A stretch of 64,000 nucleotides of DNA from Streptomyces griseicoloratus. Its GTDB lineage: Bacteria; Actinomycetota; Actinomycetes; Streptomycetales; Streptomycetaceae. The stretch spans positions 1 to 64,000 of the forward strand of contig NZ_JACVQF010000215.1 of NCBI RefSeq assembly GCF_014534645.1, given 5' to 3'. Made by a program: the position numbers and the translations under genes. Positions 1 through 7,172 of this stretch are shown here, one piece after another (position 1 is the first letter of the stretch; each line of letters opens with the position of its first letter). The notes under the pieces were generated by a model, which had not been told where the DNA came from, made no database searches, and saw only the letters and a list, made by a program, of their open reading frames with translations.

Positions 1-18
1 ACTGGCCCTAACAAAGCC
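1..18 (+). repeat. IS terminal inverted repeat, left
   Basis: Begins ACTGGCCCTAACAAAGCC. Its reverse complement matches 871-888 with a single mismatch. It could extend beyond the window edge by a base or two. Confidence 0.85.
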
Positions 19-825
19 TCTGGACGTGGCGGTAGGTGATCAGGCAGACGGCGAGGCCGAGGAAGGCCTCGTGGATGTCGTCGCGTCTTTCCCAGCGGAT
101 GCGCAGGCGGCGGAAGCCGTGCAGCCAGGAGATCGTCCGCTCGACGACCCAGCGGAAGGTGCCCAGGCCGGTGCCGTGCGGCTGGCCACGTTCGGCGATC
201 ACCGGTCGGATGCCCCGCTCGCGAAGGAGCCGGCGGTACTTGTCATGGTCGTAGCCGCGGTCGGCGAAGAGCATGTCCGGGCGGCGTCGTGGCCGGCCGA
301 CGACTCCCGCGACCGCTGGAATCTTGTCGAGCAGGGGCAGGAGCTGGGTGACGTCGTTGCGGTTTCCGCCGGTCAGCGACACCGCGAGCGGGATGCCCTG
401 ACCGTCGGTGATGATGTGGTGCTTGCTGCCCGGTCGTGCGCGGTCGACCGGGCTGGGTCCGCTTTTGGGCCCCTGCGTGCGGCCCGGACGTGGGAGGAGT
501 CGATCACCGCCCGGGACCAGTCCAGCTGGTTCTTCGACCGCAGCTTGTTCAGCAGCAGCTGGTGCAGCTGGTCCCAGACGCCGGCCTCGTTCCAGGCCGC
601 CAGGCGCCGCCAGCACGTCATGCCCGATCCGAAGCCGAGCTCCTGGGGCAGGTACTCCCACTGGATACCCGTGTGCAGGACGAACAGGATGCCGCACAAG
701 GCCTGACGGTCGGGCAGCCGCGGCCGTCCCTCAACCTGCTTCGGTGCCGGTTCGGGCAGCAACGGCTCGATCAGCGACCACAGTTCGTCCGACACGATCC
801 ATGGCCGCGACTGACGCTTCCCCAT
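8..825 (-). CDS. IS5-family DDE transposase, made by -1 frameshift
   Basis: Catalyses cut-and-paste movement of the IS. Frame A runs from the ATG at 825 and holds the DUF4096-type N-terminal helix-turn-helix region. Frame B, ending at 8, holds the catalytic core. A -1 shift at the A-rich site 461-469 joins them into a protein of about 272 residues, with the junction reading GPKSGPSPVD as in typical family members. The DDE triad is visible as Asp109 (AVIDSS), about Asp189 (LFADRG) and about Glu230 (VVERT). Both frames are open and the ends are intact, so the element is probably active. Coordinates cover both frames. Confidence 0.85.
461..469 (-). other. Programmed -1 frameshift site of the transposase
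   Basis: The minus strand reads GGGCCCAAAAGC here. Frame A uses GGC-CCA-AAA-GCG and frame B resumes at AGC, so slipping back one base on the AAAA run fuses the two transposase halves in the correct family order. The slip is inferred from the protein join and is known for many IS5/IS427 elements. Confidence 0.6.
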
Positions 826-870
826 GCCCCCATCAACGAGCGACCAAGCCGACAGTCACATGATCAACCC

Positions 871-888
871 GCTTTTGTTAGGGCCAGT
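871..888 (-). repeat. IS terminal inverted repeat, right
   Basis: GCTTTTGTTAGGGCCAGT is the mirror of the left repeat. Reading inward on the minus strand it supplies the last codons (Trp, Pro, stop) of the interrupted CD-NTase frame. Confidence 0.85.
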
Positions 889-1987
889 TAAGCGTGTAGG
901 GCTCCCTGACCGAGCAACTGGTGACCACGAACCTCAAGCCCTTGTCGGCCTTGAGCAGGATCCCGCCGCGACGCATCGCGCGAAGCCAGGTCGGACGCCA
1001 TCCGGCCTGCGTGACCTCGCAGTCGATGGACACAGTCTCGGACACGTCGACCGGGAACTCATCCTCGATGAACTCCTCGGTGTCCCTGAACAACCGGGAC
1101 GAGTCGCTCGCGCTCTTCGCCAGCGGCACCGACGTGCCGAAGACCTCGCGCCACTTCTTGTTGGCGGACGTCTGGCCTTCGTCCGCGATCGCCTCGAGGC
1201 ATCGGTTGTACGCCTTCTTCGCCTTCGGTTGGAACTGCGCCTTGACGTAAACCCGCTGCCGGCTGCCCAGCGCCAGGTAGTACTCCTGCTCTGGCTGATC
1301 CTTGAGGAACTCGAAGAAGTCGCGGGCCATGAGGTCGAACGAGCCTGTGCCCGCTGCGTCGTAGTCGTCGGTCTGGTCGAAGAAGTTGTAGACGAGGGTG
1401 TCGATGAGCAGGCCGCCCATGTTCACGCCGTTCGCGTTCTTCCAGGCCCGTGCCATCCGGGCGAGGTGGCGCATGTTCGTCGAGGTGCGGTCGTTGCACT
1501 CCTTGGTCGCGGCGATCTCCTCGCGCGGCTTGGTGACCTTCCAGCCCTCAGCGTTCGTGTCCGGGTAGTCGAAGCTGCCGTCGTCGTTCTCGAATGCTGG
1601 CTGGACCTCGAACTTGAAGGCGTTGGACGTGAACCGCACTCGGACGACACACTGGTCGACGCGGATCTCAGTGTTCTTGTACCTCGCCTTGAGGTCGTTC
1701 CGAACCCTCTCGAGAATTCTCCGCGGGCCGGTGTCCCCGTCGTAGCTTGACCGGATCTTGGGCGGGAGGATGAAGATCATGTCGAGGTCGGACACTCCCT
1801 TGATCGCGGTGTGCCGGCCGAACGATCCGACCATCAGCTTGTAGTCGGTGCAGCCGTCCTTGTCGCGGAAGTCCTTGTTGAGCGCCTTCGTGATCTCGTC
1901 CCGCCGTGAGGCGACCGTCGTGGCCGTCTCCCCGACCTTCAGGTTCTTCAGCAGTGTCTCGAAGATTTCTGAGGTCTTCATCGTCAT
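878..1987 (-). pseudogene. CD-NTase (SMODS nucleotidyltransferase), 3' end cut off by the IS
   Basis: An enzyme of this family makes cyclic di- or trinucleotides after phage infection and activates a partner effector. The N-terminal half has the polymerase-beta signature: Gly54-Ser55 (VGSFGRHTA), then Asp67-x-Asp69 (SDLDMIF). The third acidic position seems to be Glu127 (FEVQPAF). Residues from about 315 (SIDCEVTQAGWRP to VREPYTLNW) look like the start of an AGS-C cyclic-nucleotide sensor domain, which stops after about 55 residues where the IS supplies a stop codon. The start ATG overlaps the stop of the SLATT gene (ATGA, 1984-1987), so the pair is translationally coupled. The remaining 369 codons keep the whole catalytic core. 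The missing C-terminal part should lie left of position 1. Calling it non-functional is inference. Confidence 0.85.
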
Positions 1988-2580
1988 GCCTCGCCTCCGC
2001 CGAGCCGGAGCGCCTCCGGGAGGAAGAGGTCGATCTCGCGCGAGGTGAACGTCATCTCCTCGTTGTTCTGCAGCCCGCCTTGGGCGCGCGCGAACGCCCT
2101 GCTGCTCGTCCTGGGCGCGTCGGCGTAGGCGTCGCGCGCGGCCTGCTGCAGCTCGTTCCGCCGCTCTCGGCCCTCCGCGTTGGAGACGGTGCCGGACATC
2201 AGGTCGGCGACGAGGGAGATGTAGGACTCTCGGACGTCCCACAGCCGAGACGCGATGCCGCGGTGGGCCTCGGACTCCTCCTCGAACTTGAAGGTCTTCG
2301 TCCCAAGGCTCATCCAGCTGACCAGAAGCGCGATAGAAGAGGTCGCGAGGCTCGTCAGCACTGCGTTGCCGAGCAGGCCGACCACCGCGGCAAGGAAGGT
2401 GCCCGAGCTGATCGCGGTGAGAGCAATGAGGACGCCCTGCTGCCACCGGTGCTTGGTGAAGCAGATGTCCGCCTGCTTCTCATGGGTCTTGTGGCTGTAG
2501 ACCACGCGCCCAAAGGACTCTCGTATCTGCGCCAGAAGGTACGGGTCGCGGTCGGGCACCGCGTCGCTCTCGGGTGTCAA
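1984..2580 (-). CDS. SLATT-domain two-TM membrane effector
   Basis: A predicted membrane effector of 198 residues. Residues 49-92 form two hydrophobic helices joined by a tight turn, preceded by a short amphipathic segment and followed by a long soluble helical tail, the arrangement of SLATT proteins (SMODS- and SLOG-associating two-TM). In this family the effector is thought to damage the inner membrane when the linked CD-NTase makes its nucleotide signal. I chose the TTG at 2580 because AGGA sits five bases upstream; no in-frame ATG or GTG lies near. The gene overlaps the CD-NTase start by four bases. The gene is intact although its partner is broken. Function is from family knowledge and gene order. 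Confidence 0.8.
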   Translation of the reverse strand: MTPESDAVPDRDPYLLAQIRESFGRVVYSHKTHEKQADICFTKHRWQQGVLIALTAISSGTFLAAVVGLLGNAVLTSLATSSIALLVSWMSLGTKTFKFEEESEAHRGIASRLWDVRESYISLVADLMSGTVSNAEGRERRNELQQAARDAYADAPRTSSRAFARAQGGLQNNEEMTFTSREIDLFLPEALRLGGGEA

Positions 2581-2810
2581 TTCGTTCCTACTCGGTCGAG
2601 GGCTGGCTCCTGGATATGCGCCTCAAGGTCAGGTGCACGTCTTCTGAGTATGGCGGCGACCACTGACACTCCGACCGACTCGAGCTATCTCCCATTCAGG
2701 CCGCGCTTGACCCTGCTCGCGCTGCGGCCCTCTCCTGCTTCGCGCAGGTAGCGGAGAGCAGCGGACACGGTGCCGCGGAGCCGCTCGCCATCCTTCTCCG
2801 CGGCGGTCCC

Positions 2811-3031
2811 GCGAAGCTCCTGGCTCCTGGCCCGGGCGAGAGCGGGGCTCGGAGCAACTGGTGCTGATCCGGGCGGACCGGGGCGGGACCTGGCAGCTCG
2901 CCGACGCCTGTGCCGCGTGCACGGTCGCGATTCCGCAGGCGGCGACCACCCCGGAGGCCCCTGCTTCGTGCGACAGTACAGGCCACGAGTCGTCGGCGGC
3001 CGACGCCTCCTGTGCTGGAAGAGCCCGGTGA
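2811..3031 (+). pseudogene. Possible gene remnant with DACAACT motif
   Basis: An open stretch of about 73 codons reads EQLVLIRADRGGTWQLADA followed by CAACTVAIPQAA and then a stop at 3029. It is protein-like in composition, with a paired-cysteine motif, but has no start codon or ribosome binding site and breaks into other frames upstream. I do not recognise it with confidence. It may be the tail of a protein carried on an integrative element. Confidence 0.25.
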
Positions 3032-3203
3032 GTGGATCGAATCGTTGTGAGCAGCGCCGTATCGCGGCTGTGGCAGGGACCCGGGGAACCGGCCAGAGGT
3101 TCGATGCGCGCGGTATCTGCTCTGGCGGTCGCGGTCCCGTGGTGCCAGTGCGGGCGGTGCGGACGGCCCGGTGAGGTAGAGGGTTGTCGTGGCCACGATC
3201 CGG

Positions 3204-3434
3204 GGGCAGCCAGAAGGAAGCGGGAAGCAGGTTTACTTCGCGGGCCGCCTGATCGAGGTCGGCGACGACCAGCTCCAGGGCTGTGTAGACCAGGTCGCCG
3301 CCAGCGGCTATGCAGCGGATGGCGTTCACGTTGGTTCTGGCCCGTTTCGCCACGACAGCTTGGAACCGCAGGCGGTCGCCCTCGTATCCGTAGGCGTCGA
3401 GCAGCAGACGCAGGCGTCCGCATGCGGAGGTGGT
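3204..3434 (-). pseudogene. Possible fragment of a phosphotransferase-like protein
   Basis: About 77 codons on the minus strand read RLRLLLDAYGYEGDRLRF, then VVAKRARTNVNAIRCIAAGGD, and on to LPASFWLP. The pattern (arginine, hydrophobic run, DAYG, aspartate, helix, AAGGD, helix) resembles the C-terminal helices of APH-type phosphotransferases in Streptomyces. There is a stop just upstream (3435-3437) and no catalytic HxD loop, so if the match is real this is only a remnant. Confidence 0.25.
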
Positions 3435-3913
3435 TCACGGCTGCGGCGGGGACCAGGGCATCGGCACCACGCACGGGCCCGGGTGCGGATCTTCTTCCAG
3501 TTGAAGTACTACCTGAACGGTTCCCCGACCACGGCGCACACTCACGTCAAGCATGCTTGGACAGTCCACCAGGGGTGACCTGCTCAACCAGCGACCTGCT
3601 GGCCAAGGCCCACAAGACGCCGACATCCGGCACAGCCCGTTTCGGGACCTGGGCGCGCCCATGCCGTTCTCGCGCGTGACCTTCGCTGCCGCAAGGCCGA
3701 TACTGCCGACAGCAGGGATCCCGACCAAGCCGCACCCGACCGTCCGACGGACCTGAAGAGCCGTCACCGAAGTCAGCATTGAGTCAGCATCAGTACCGCC
3801 AGAACCCGCTCCGAGCCGTCACGGAGCGCCAAGATCGAAAATCGCTTCCACCCACTCTGACCAGCAAAGACGCAGGTCACTGACTGGCCTGCTAGGCTTC
3901 CCAGGAGGTACCC

Positions 3914-4906
3914 ATGAGGATGCTCATCAACGTCCCGGAGACCGTGGTCGCCGACGCGCTGCGCGGTATGGCGGCGGCCCATCCCGAGCTGGCCGTGGAT
4001 GTCGAGAACCGGGTGATCGTGCGGCGGGACGCCCCCGTGGCCGGGAAGGTCGCCCTGGTGTCCGGTGGCGGTTCCGGGCACGAGCCGCTGCACGGCGGAT
4101 TCGTCGGGCCCGGGATGCTGTCGGCGGCCTGTCCGGGTGAGGTGTTCACGTCGCCGGTGCCGGACCAGATGGTGCGGGCGGCCGCCGCCGTGGACAGCGG
4201 CGCCGGAGTGCTGTTCGTCGTCAAGAACTACACCGGTGACGTCCTGAATTTCGACATGGCCGCCGAACTGGCCGAGGACGAGGGCATTCAGGTCGCGAAG
4301 GTACTGGTCAACGACGACGTGGCGGTGACGGACAGCCTGTACACGGCGGGCCGGCGCGGTACCGGGGCGACGCTGTTCGTGGAGAAGATCGCGGGGGCGG
4401 CCGCGGAGGAGGGCCGGCCGCTGGAGCGGGTGGAGGCGATCGCCCGTCAGGTCGTCGAGAGCTCCCGCAGTTTCGGCGTCGCGCTCAGCGCCTGCACCAC
4501 GCCGGCCAAGGGCAGCCCCACCTTCGACCTGCCGGCCGGGGAACTGGAGCTCGGCATCGGCATCCACGGCGAGCCGGGGCGGGAGCGGCGGCCGATGATG
4601 ACCTCCGGTGAGATCGCCGAGGCCGCCGTCGACGCGATCCTCACGGACCTCAGCCCCCGCAACCCCGTTCTGGTCCTCGTCAACGGCATGGGCGCGACCC
4701 CGCTGCTGGAGCTGTACGGCTTCAATGCCGAGGTTCAGCGTGTACTCGGCGAGCGCGGGGTCGCCGTCGCCCGCACCCTCGTCGGCAACTACGTCACCTC
4801 CCTCGACATGGCGGGGGCGTCGGTCACCCTGTGCCAGATCGACGAGGAACTGCTCGGTCTGTGGGACGCGCCGGTGAAGACGCCGGGTCTCAGGTGGGGC
4901 ATGTGA
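3914..4906 (+). CDS. dhaK: Dihydroxyacetone kinase subunit DhaK
   Basis: Substrate-binding subunit of PTS-dependent dihydroxyacetone kinase (glycerone to glycerone phosphate), cytoplasmic, 330 residues as usual for DhaK. The substrate pocket is visible as GGGSGHEPLHGGFVG early in the protein, and the histidine that covalently binds dihydroxyacetone should be the one in LGIGIHGEPG (about residue 220). AGGAGG at 3902-3907 sets the ATG at 3914. A weak -10-like TAGGCT at 3893 would leave a very short leader. It is the first gene of dhaK-dhaL-dhaM. The operon does not carry a dhaR-type regulator next to it. Confidence 0.95.
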   Translation: MRMLINVPETVVADALRGMAAAHPELAVDVENRVIVRRDAPVAGKVALVSGGGSGHEPLHGGFVGPGMLSAACPGEVFTSPVPDQMVRAAAAVDSGAGVLFVVKNYTGDVLNFDMAAELAEDEGIQVAKVLVNDDVAVTDSLYTAGRRGTGATLFVEKIAGAAAEEGRPLERVEAIARQVVESSRSFGVALSACTTPAKGSPTFDLPAGELELGIGIHGEPGRERRPMMTSGEIAEAAVDAILTDLSPRNPVLVLVNGMGATPLLELYGFNAEVQRVLGERGVAVARTLVGNYVTSLDMAGASVTLCQIDEELLGLWDAPVKTPGLRWGM

Positions 4907-4955
4907 GAGCCGACGGGTAAGCGACCACCACGTACCTACCAGGCAAGGAGACCCA

Positions 4956-5555
4956 GTGCTCGACGCCGATTTCTTCCGCCGTTGGATGACGGCGACCGCC
5001 GCGTTGGTCGACCGGGAGGCGGAACGGCTCACCGCCCTCGACTCGCCCATCGGCGACGCCGACCACGGCAGCAATCTCCAGCGCGGGTTCACCGCGGTGA
5101 CGGCCGCGCTGGAGAAGGAGGCACCCGACACGCCCGGCGCGGTCCTGATCCTCGCCGGGCGCCAGTTGATCTCGACGGTCGGCGGAGCGTCGGGGCCCCT
5201 GTACGGGACGCTGCTGCGCCGCACCGGCAAGGCGCTCGCAGACGCCGCCGAGGTGAGCCCGGAGCAGCTGGCCGAGGCACTGCGGACGGGGGTGGACGCC
5301 GTCAGGACGCTCGGCGGTGCCGCACCGGGTGACAAGACCATGATCGACGCCCTGGTGCCCGCCGTGGACGCCCTCGGCGAATCGTTCGCCGCGGCCCGCG
5401 ACGCCGCCGACGAGGGCGCCCGGGCCACCACGCCGATGCAGGCGCGCAAGGGCAGGGCCAGCTATCTCGGCGAGCGCAGCATCGGGCACCAGGACCCGGG
5501 TGCCACGTCGTCGGCCCTGGTGATGACCGCACTCGCGGAGGCCGCCGGTGAGTGA
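4956..5555 (+). CDS. dhaL: Dihydroxyacetone kinase ADP-binding subunit DhaL
   Basis: The 199-residue DhaL subunit holds ADP as a bound coenzyme that is rephosphorylated by DhaM and then phosphorylates dihydroxyacetone on DhaK. The nucleotide/Mg site shows as IGDADHGSNLQRG near residue 30, and a second family motif IGHQDPGATS lies near the C terminus. The GTG start at 4956 is preceded by AAGGAG. It lies 49 bp after dhaK and its last eight bases overlap dhaM, as expected for equal expression of the subunits. Confidence 0.95.
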   Translation: MLDADFFRRWMTATAALVDREAERLTALDSPIGDADHGSNLQRGFTAVTAALEKEAPDTPGAVLILAGRQLISTVGGASGPLYGTLLRRTGKALADAAEVSPEQLAEALRTGVDAVRTLGGAAPGDKTMIDALVPAVDALGESFAAARDAADEGARATTPMQARKGRASYLGERSIGHQDPGATSSALVMTALAEAAGE

Positions 5556-5958
5556 CGGGAAGCTGGTCGGAATCGTGCTGGTGTCGCACAGCGCGGAGGT
5601 GGCGGCGTCCGTGGCCGACCTCGCGAAGGCGCTGTCGGGCGGCGGCACCGCGGTGCTCGTGGCCCCGGCGGGCGGCACCGAGGGGGGAGGATTCGGCACC
5701 AGTGCGGAGCTGGTCCGCGCGGCTGCCGCGTCCGTCGACCGGGGCGCCGGGGTCGCCGTCCTGACGGATCTCGGCAGTGCGGTGCTCACCGTCAAGGCGC
5801 TGCTCGCCGAGGGCGACGAACTCCCGGACAACACCCGTCTGGTCGACGCGCCCTTCGTCGAGGGGGCGGTGGCCGCGGTGGTCACGGCGGCCACGGGCGC
5901 CGACCTGGCGGCCGTGGAGGCGGCGGCGGTGGAGGCGTACTCCTACCGGAAGGTGTAG
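5548..5958 (+). CDS. dhaM: PTS phosphotransfer subunit DhaM (EIIA-Man-like)
   Basis: A 136-residue single-domain DhaM that passes phosphate from HPr of the sugar phosphotransferase system to DhaL-ADP. The phospho-accepting histidine is in VLVSHSAEVA near the N terminus, followed by the EIIA-Man-type fold with GTSAELVRAAA. It lacks the extra HPr and EI domains of the E. coli protein, so it must use the cell's own HPr. The GTG start overlaps dhaL. Its last codons are the first unit of a 23-bp tandem repeat. Confidence 0.9.
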   Translation: MSDGKLVGIVLVSHSAEVAASVADLAKALSGGGTAVLVAPAGGTEGGGFGTSAELVRAAAASVDRGAGVAVLTDLGSAVLTVKALLAEGDELPDNTRLVDAPFVEGAVAAVVTAATGADLAAVEAAAVEAYSYRKV

Positions 5959-6008
5959 CGGCCTCCTGCCGGAAGGGGTGGCGGGCTCCTGCCGGAAGGT
6001 GCGGCGGG
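5940..6008 (+). repeat. Three tandem copies of a 23-bp unit at the dhaM stop
   Basis: Units lie at 5940-5962, 5963-5985 and 5986-6008. All match CTCCTRCCGGAAGG followed by a G-rich nine-base tail ending GCGGS, with only a few substitutions between copies. The first copy contains the dhaM stop codon, so unit number does not alter the protein unless the first unit itself is lost. The array looks like slippage or unequal crossing-over in the 3' untranslated region. Confidence 0.85.
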
Positions 6009-6079
6009 CTCGCGGCGGGGCCGGCGGCGTACGCGTGCCGGGACGGTGACGGTGCCGCCCCGGGGACGTGCCGGGCGGG

Positions 6080-6814
6080 TCAGTCCTCGTCGAGGAAGCG
6101 CCGGGCGAGCCGCTCCCCGAGCCGTTCGGCCGCGGCTCGGTCGTCGATGGGTCTGACCCGGCTGTCCTTGAAGACGATGTAGGTGACGCCGGAGGGGGTG
6201 CCGCCCCGGCGCGGATCGGGGCGGACGCCGAGGGCGCGCGCGGCGGCGTGGGACGCCTCGCCGATGACGTCGCGCGGGCCGACGTCGCCCACGACGGCGT
6301 ACCGCAGCCGGTCTCCGCGGACGACGGCCGCCACCGATCCGCCCCGGATCCCGTCCTCGCGGTGGTCCCAGATGCCGCTCGGCTGGGGGACGACGATGTA
6401 GGGCAGGCGTTCGGCGTCCAGCGGCCCGCCGTCGGACCCGGGGAAGGCCGTGGCTGCGGTGAAGTACGGGTCGGTGCGGCTGTTGCACAGCCGGCCGGGC
6501 CGGCCGTCGCAGTCGATGTCCATGTCGGCCTTCCAGAAGACGGCGTCCTTGGCGCCGCAGACCGGGATGTCCGCCCGCAGCCCGGCGTCGCTGCGGTAGC
6601 GCCCGCGCGAGACGGGGCGGCAGTCGCGCACCTTGGCCAGCAGGTCGGCGGCGCGGACGGGCTCCTCCCGCCCGTCCTTGGCCGGCTTGTGTGCCTCCGG
6701 ACCGGTCCTGACCCGGGACTGCGGGCCGGGCACCGGTGGGGGCGGGGCGTCGGGAAGTGTGGTGGGGGCGAGCAGGGCGGCGCCCGCCGCGACCAGCGTC
6801 AGCTGAACACGCAC
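6080..6814 (-). CDS. Secreted GH75 chitosanase
   Basis: Endo-chitosanase that cuts chitosan outside the cell; 244 residues from the GTG at 6814, with CAGGAG upstream. A signal peptide (hydrophobic LTLVAAGAALLAPTT) is followed by a proline-rich linker. The catalytic domain carries GH75 hallmarks: DMDIDCDGRPGRLC, DPYFTAATAFPGSDGGPLD, then YAVVGDVGP and GVTYIVFKDS near the C terminus. The acidic residues in the DIDCDG and GDVGP segments are the likely catalytic ones. It stands alone, divergent from the FnIII lipoprotein. Confidence 0.85.
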   Translation of the reverse strand: MRVQLTLVAAGAALLAPTTLPDAPPPPVPGPQSRVRTGPEAHKPAKDGREEPVRAADLLAKVRDCRPVSRGRYRSDAGLRADIPVCGAKDAVFWKADMDIDCDGRPGRLCNSRTDPYFTAATAFPGSDGGPLDAERLPYIVVPQPSGIWDHREDGIRGGSVAAVVRGDRLRYAVVGDVGPRDVIGEASHAAARALGVRPDPRRGGTPSGVTYIVFKDSRVRPIDDRAAAERLGERLARRFLDED

Positions 6815-7172
6815 GTGATGGCCTCTCCTGGGGGACGGTGACGGACACTCGGCCGATCTGTCCCCGTATCGGAACACGCGCTCACCGCTGAAACGCTGGA
6901 ACGATTGCATCCCCCGCGTGTCCCGGGCAGGGGCCGGCGTACGGGATGCGGCCGCCCGGCCGCCGGGCCGGCGCGGTTCCAGCGACGACAGCGTTCCGCG
7001 CCAGCGGCCCGAACTCCCCCGAGTGCGAGGGGATTTCGACCGGGCGGACGTTCAGCATACGTAACCCTCGGGGGTGGTCACCAACGCACGCCCTCTTGAT
7101 GTGATCGCGTCATGGGCGTCATATTGGTCCGGACCATTGTCGTCCTGCCGTCGTCCCCAGGGAGGCAGAGCC
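6815..7172. other. Divergent promoter region, chitosanase and FnIII lipoprotein
   Basis: A 358-bp gap without a gene. It contains the dre-like palindrome at 7125-7136 close to the FnIII start and otherwise GC-rich DNA with an imperfect inverted repeat around 6940-6975 (CCGGC/GCCGG runs). I see no other clear signal. Confidence 0.5.
7125..7136. promoter_or_regulatory. DasR-like (dre) operator candidate
   Basis: TGGTCCGGACCA is a perfect 12-bp palindrome, and with flanks ATTGGTCCGGACCATT it matches 12 of 16 bases of the dre consensus ACTGGTCTAGACCACT. It lies 37 bp before the FnIII lipoprotein start and about 310 bp from the chitosanase. TGGTC-N2-GACCA sites control chitin and aminosugar genes in Streptomyces. 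Confidence 0.5.

Larger units (their letters stand above)
1..888 (-). mobile_element. IS5-family (IS427-like) insertion sequence, apparently complete
   Basis: The element is bounded by near-perfect 18-bp terminal inverted repeats at 1-18 and 871-888 and carries one frameshifted transposase on the minus strand filling almost the whole length. About 890 bp with two overlapping frames is the usual size and layout of IS427-group IS5 elements. The right end lies inside the reading frame of a CD-NTase gene, so the insertion disrupts it. The left flank is outside the window, so a target duplication cannot be checked. The intact ends and intact frames suggest a recent insertion. Confidence 0.9.
2581..3913. 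other. 1.3-kb region without an intact gene
   Basis: No frame gives a convincing full-length protein with a start and ribosome binding site. Codon-like GC periodicity is patchy, and two stretches (given separately) resemble fragments of genes. A 12-bp palindrome CAAGCATGCTTG lies at 3548-3559 and a short direct repeat GTCAGCAT occurs at 3772 and 3783. The SLATT promoter should lie at the left end. The decayed look next to an IS and a defence module suits a mobile-island boundary. Confidence 0.5.

Noticed and set aside
3189-3578. 129-codon plus-strand frame in the decayed region
   Set aside because: Lies opposite the better-looking minus-strand fragment, has no family features and no ribosome binding site.
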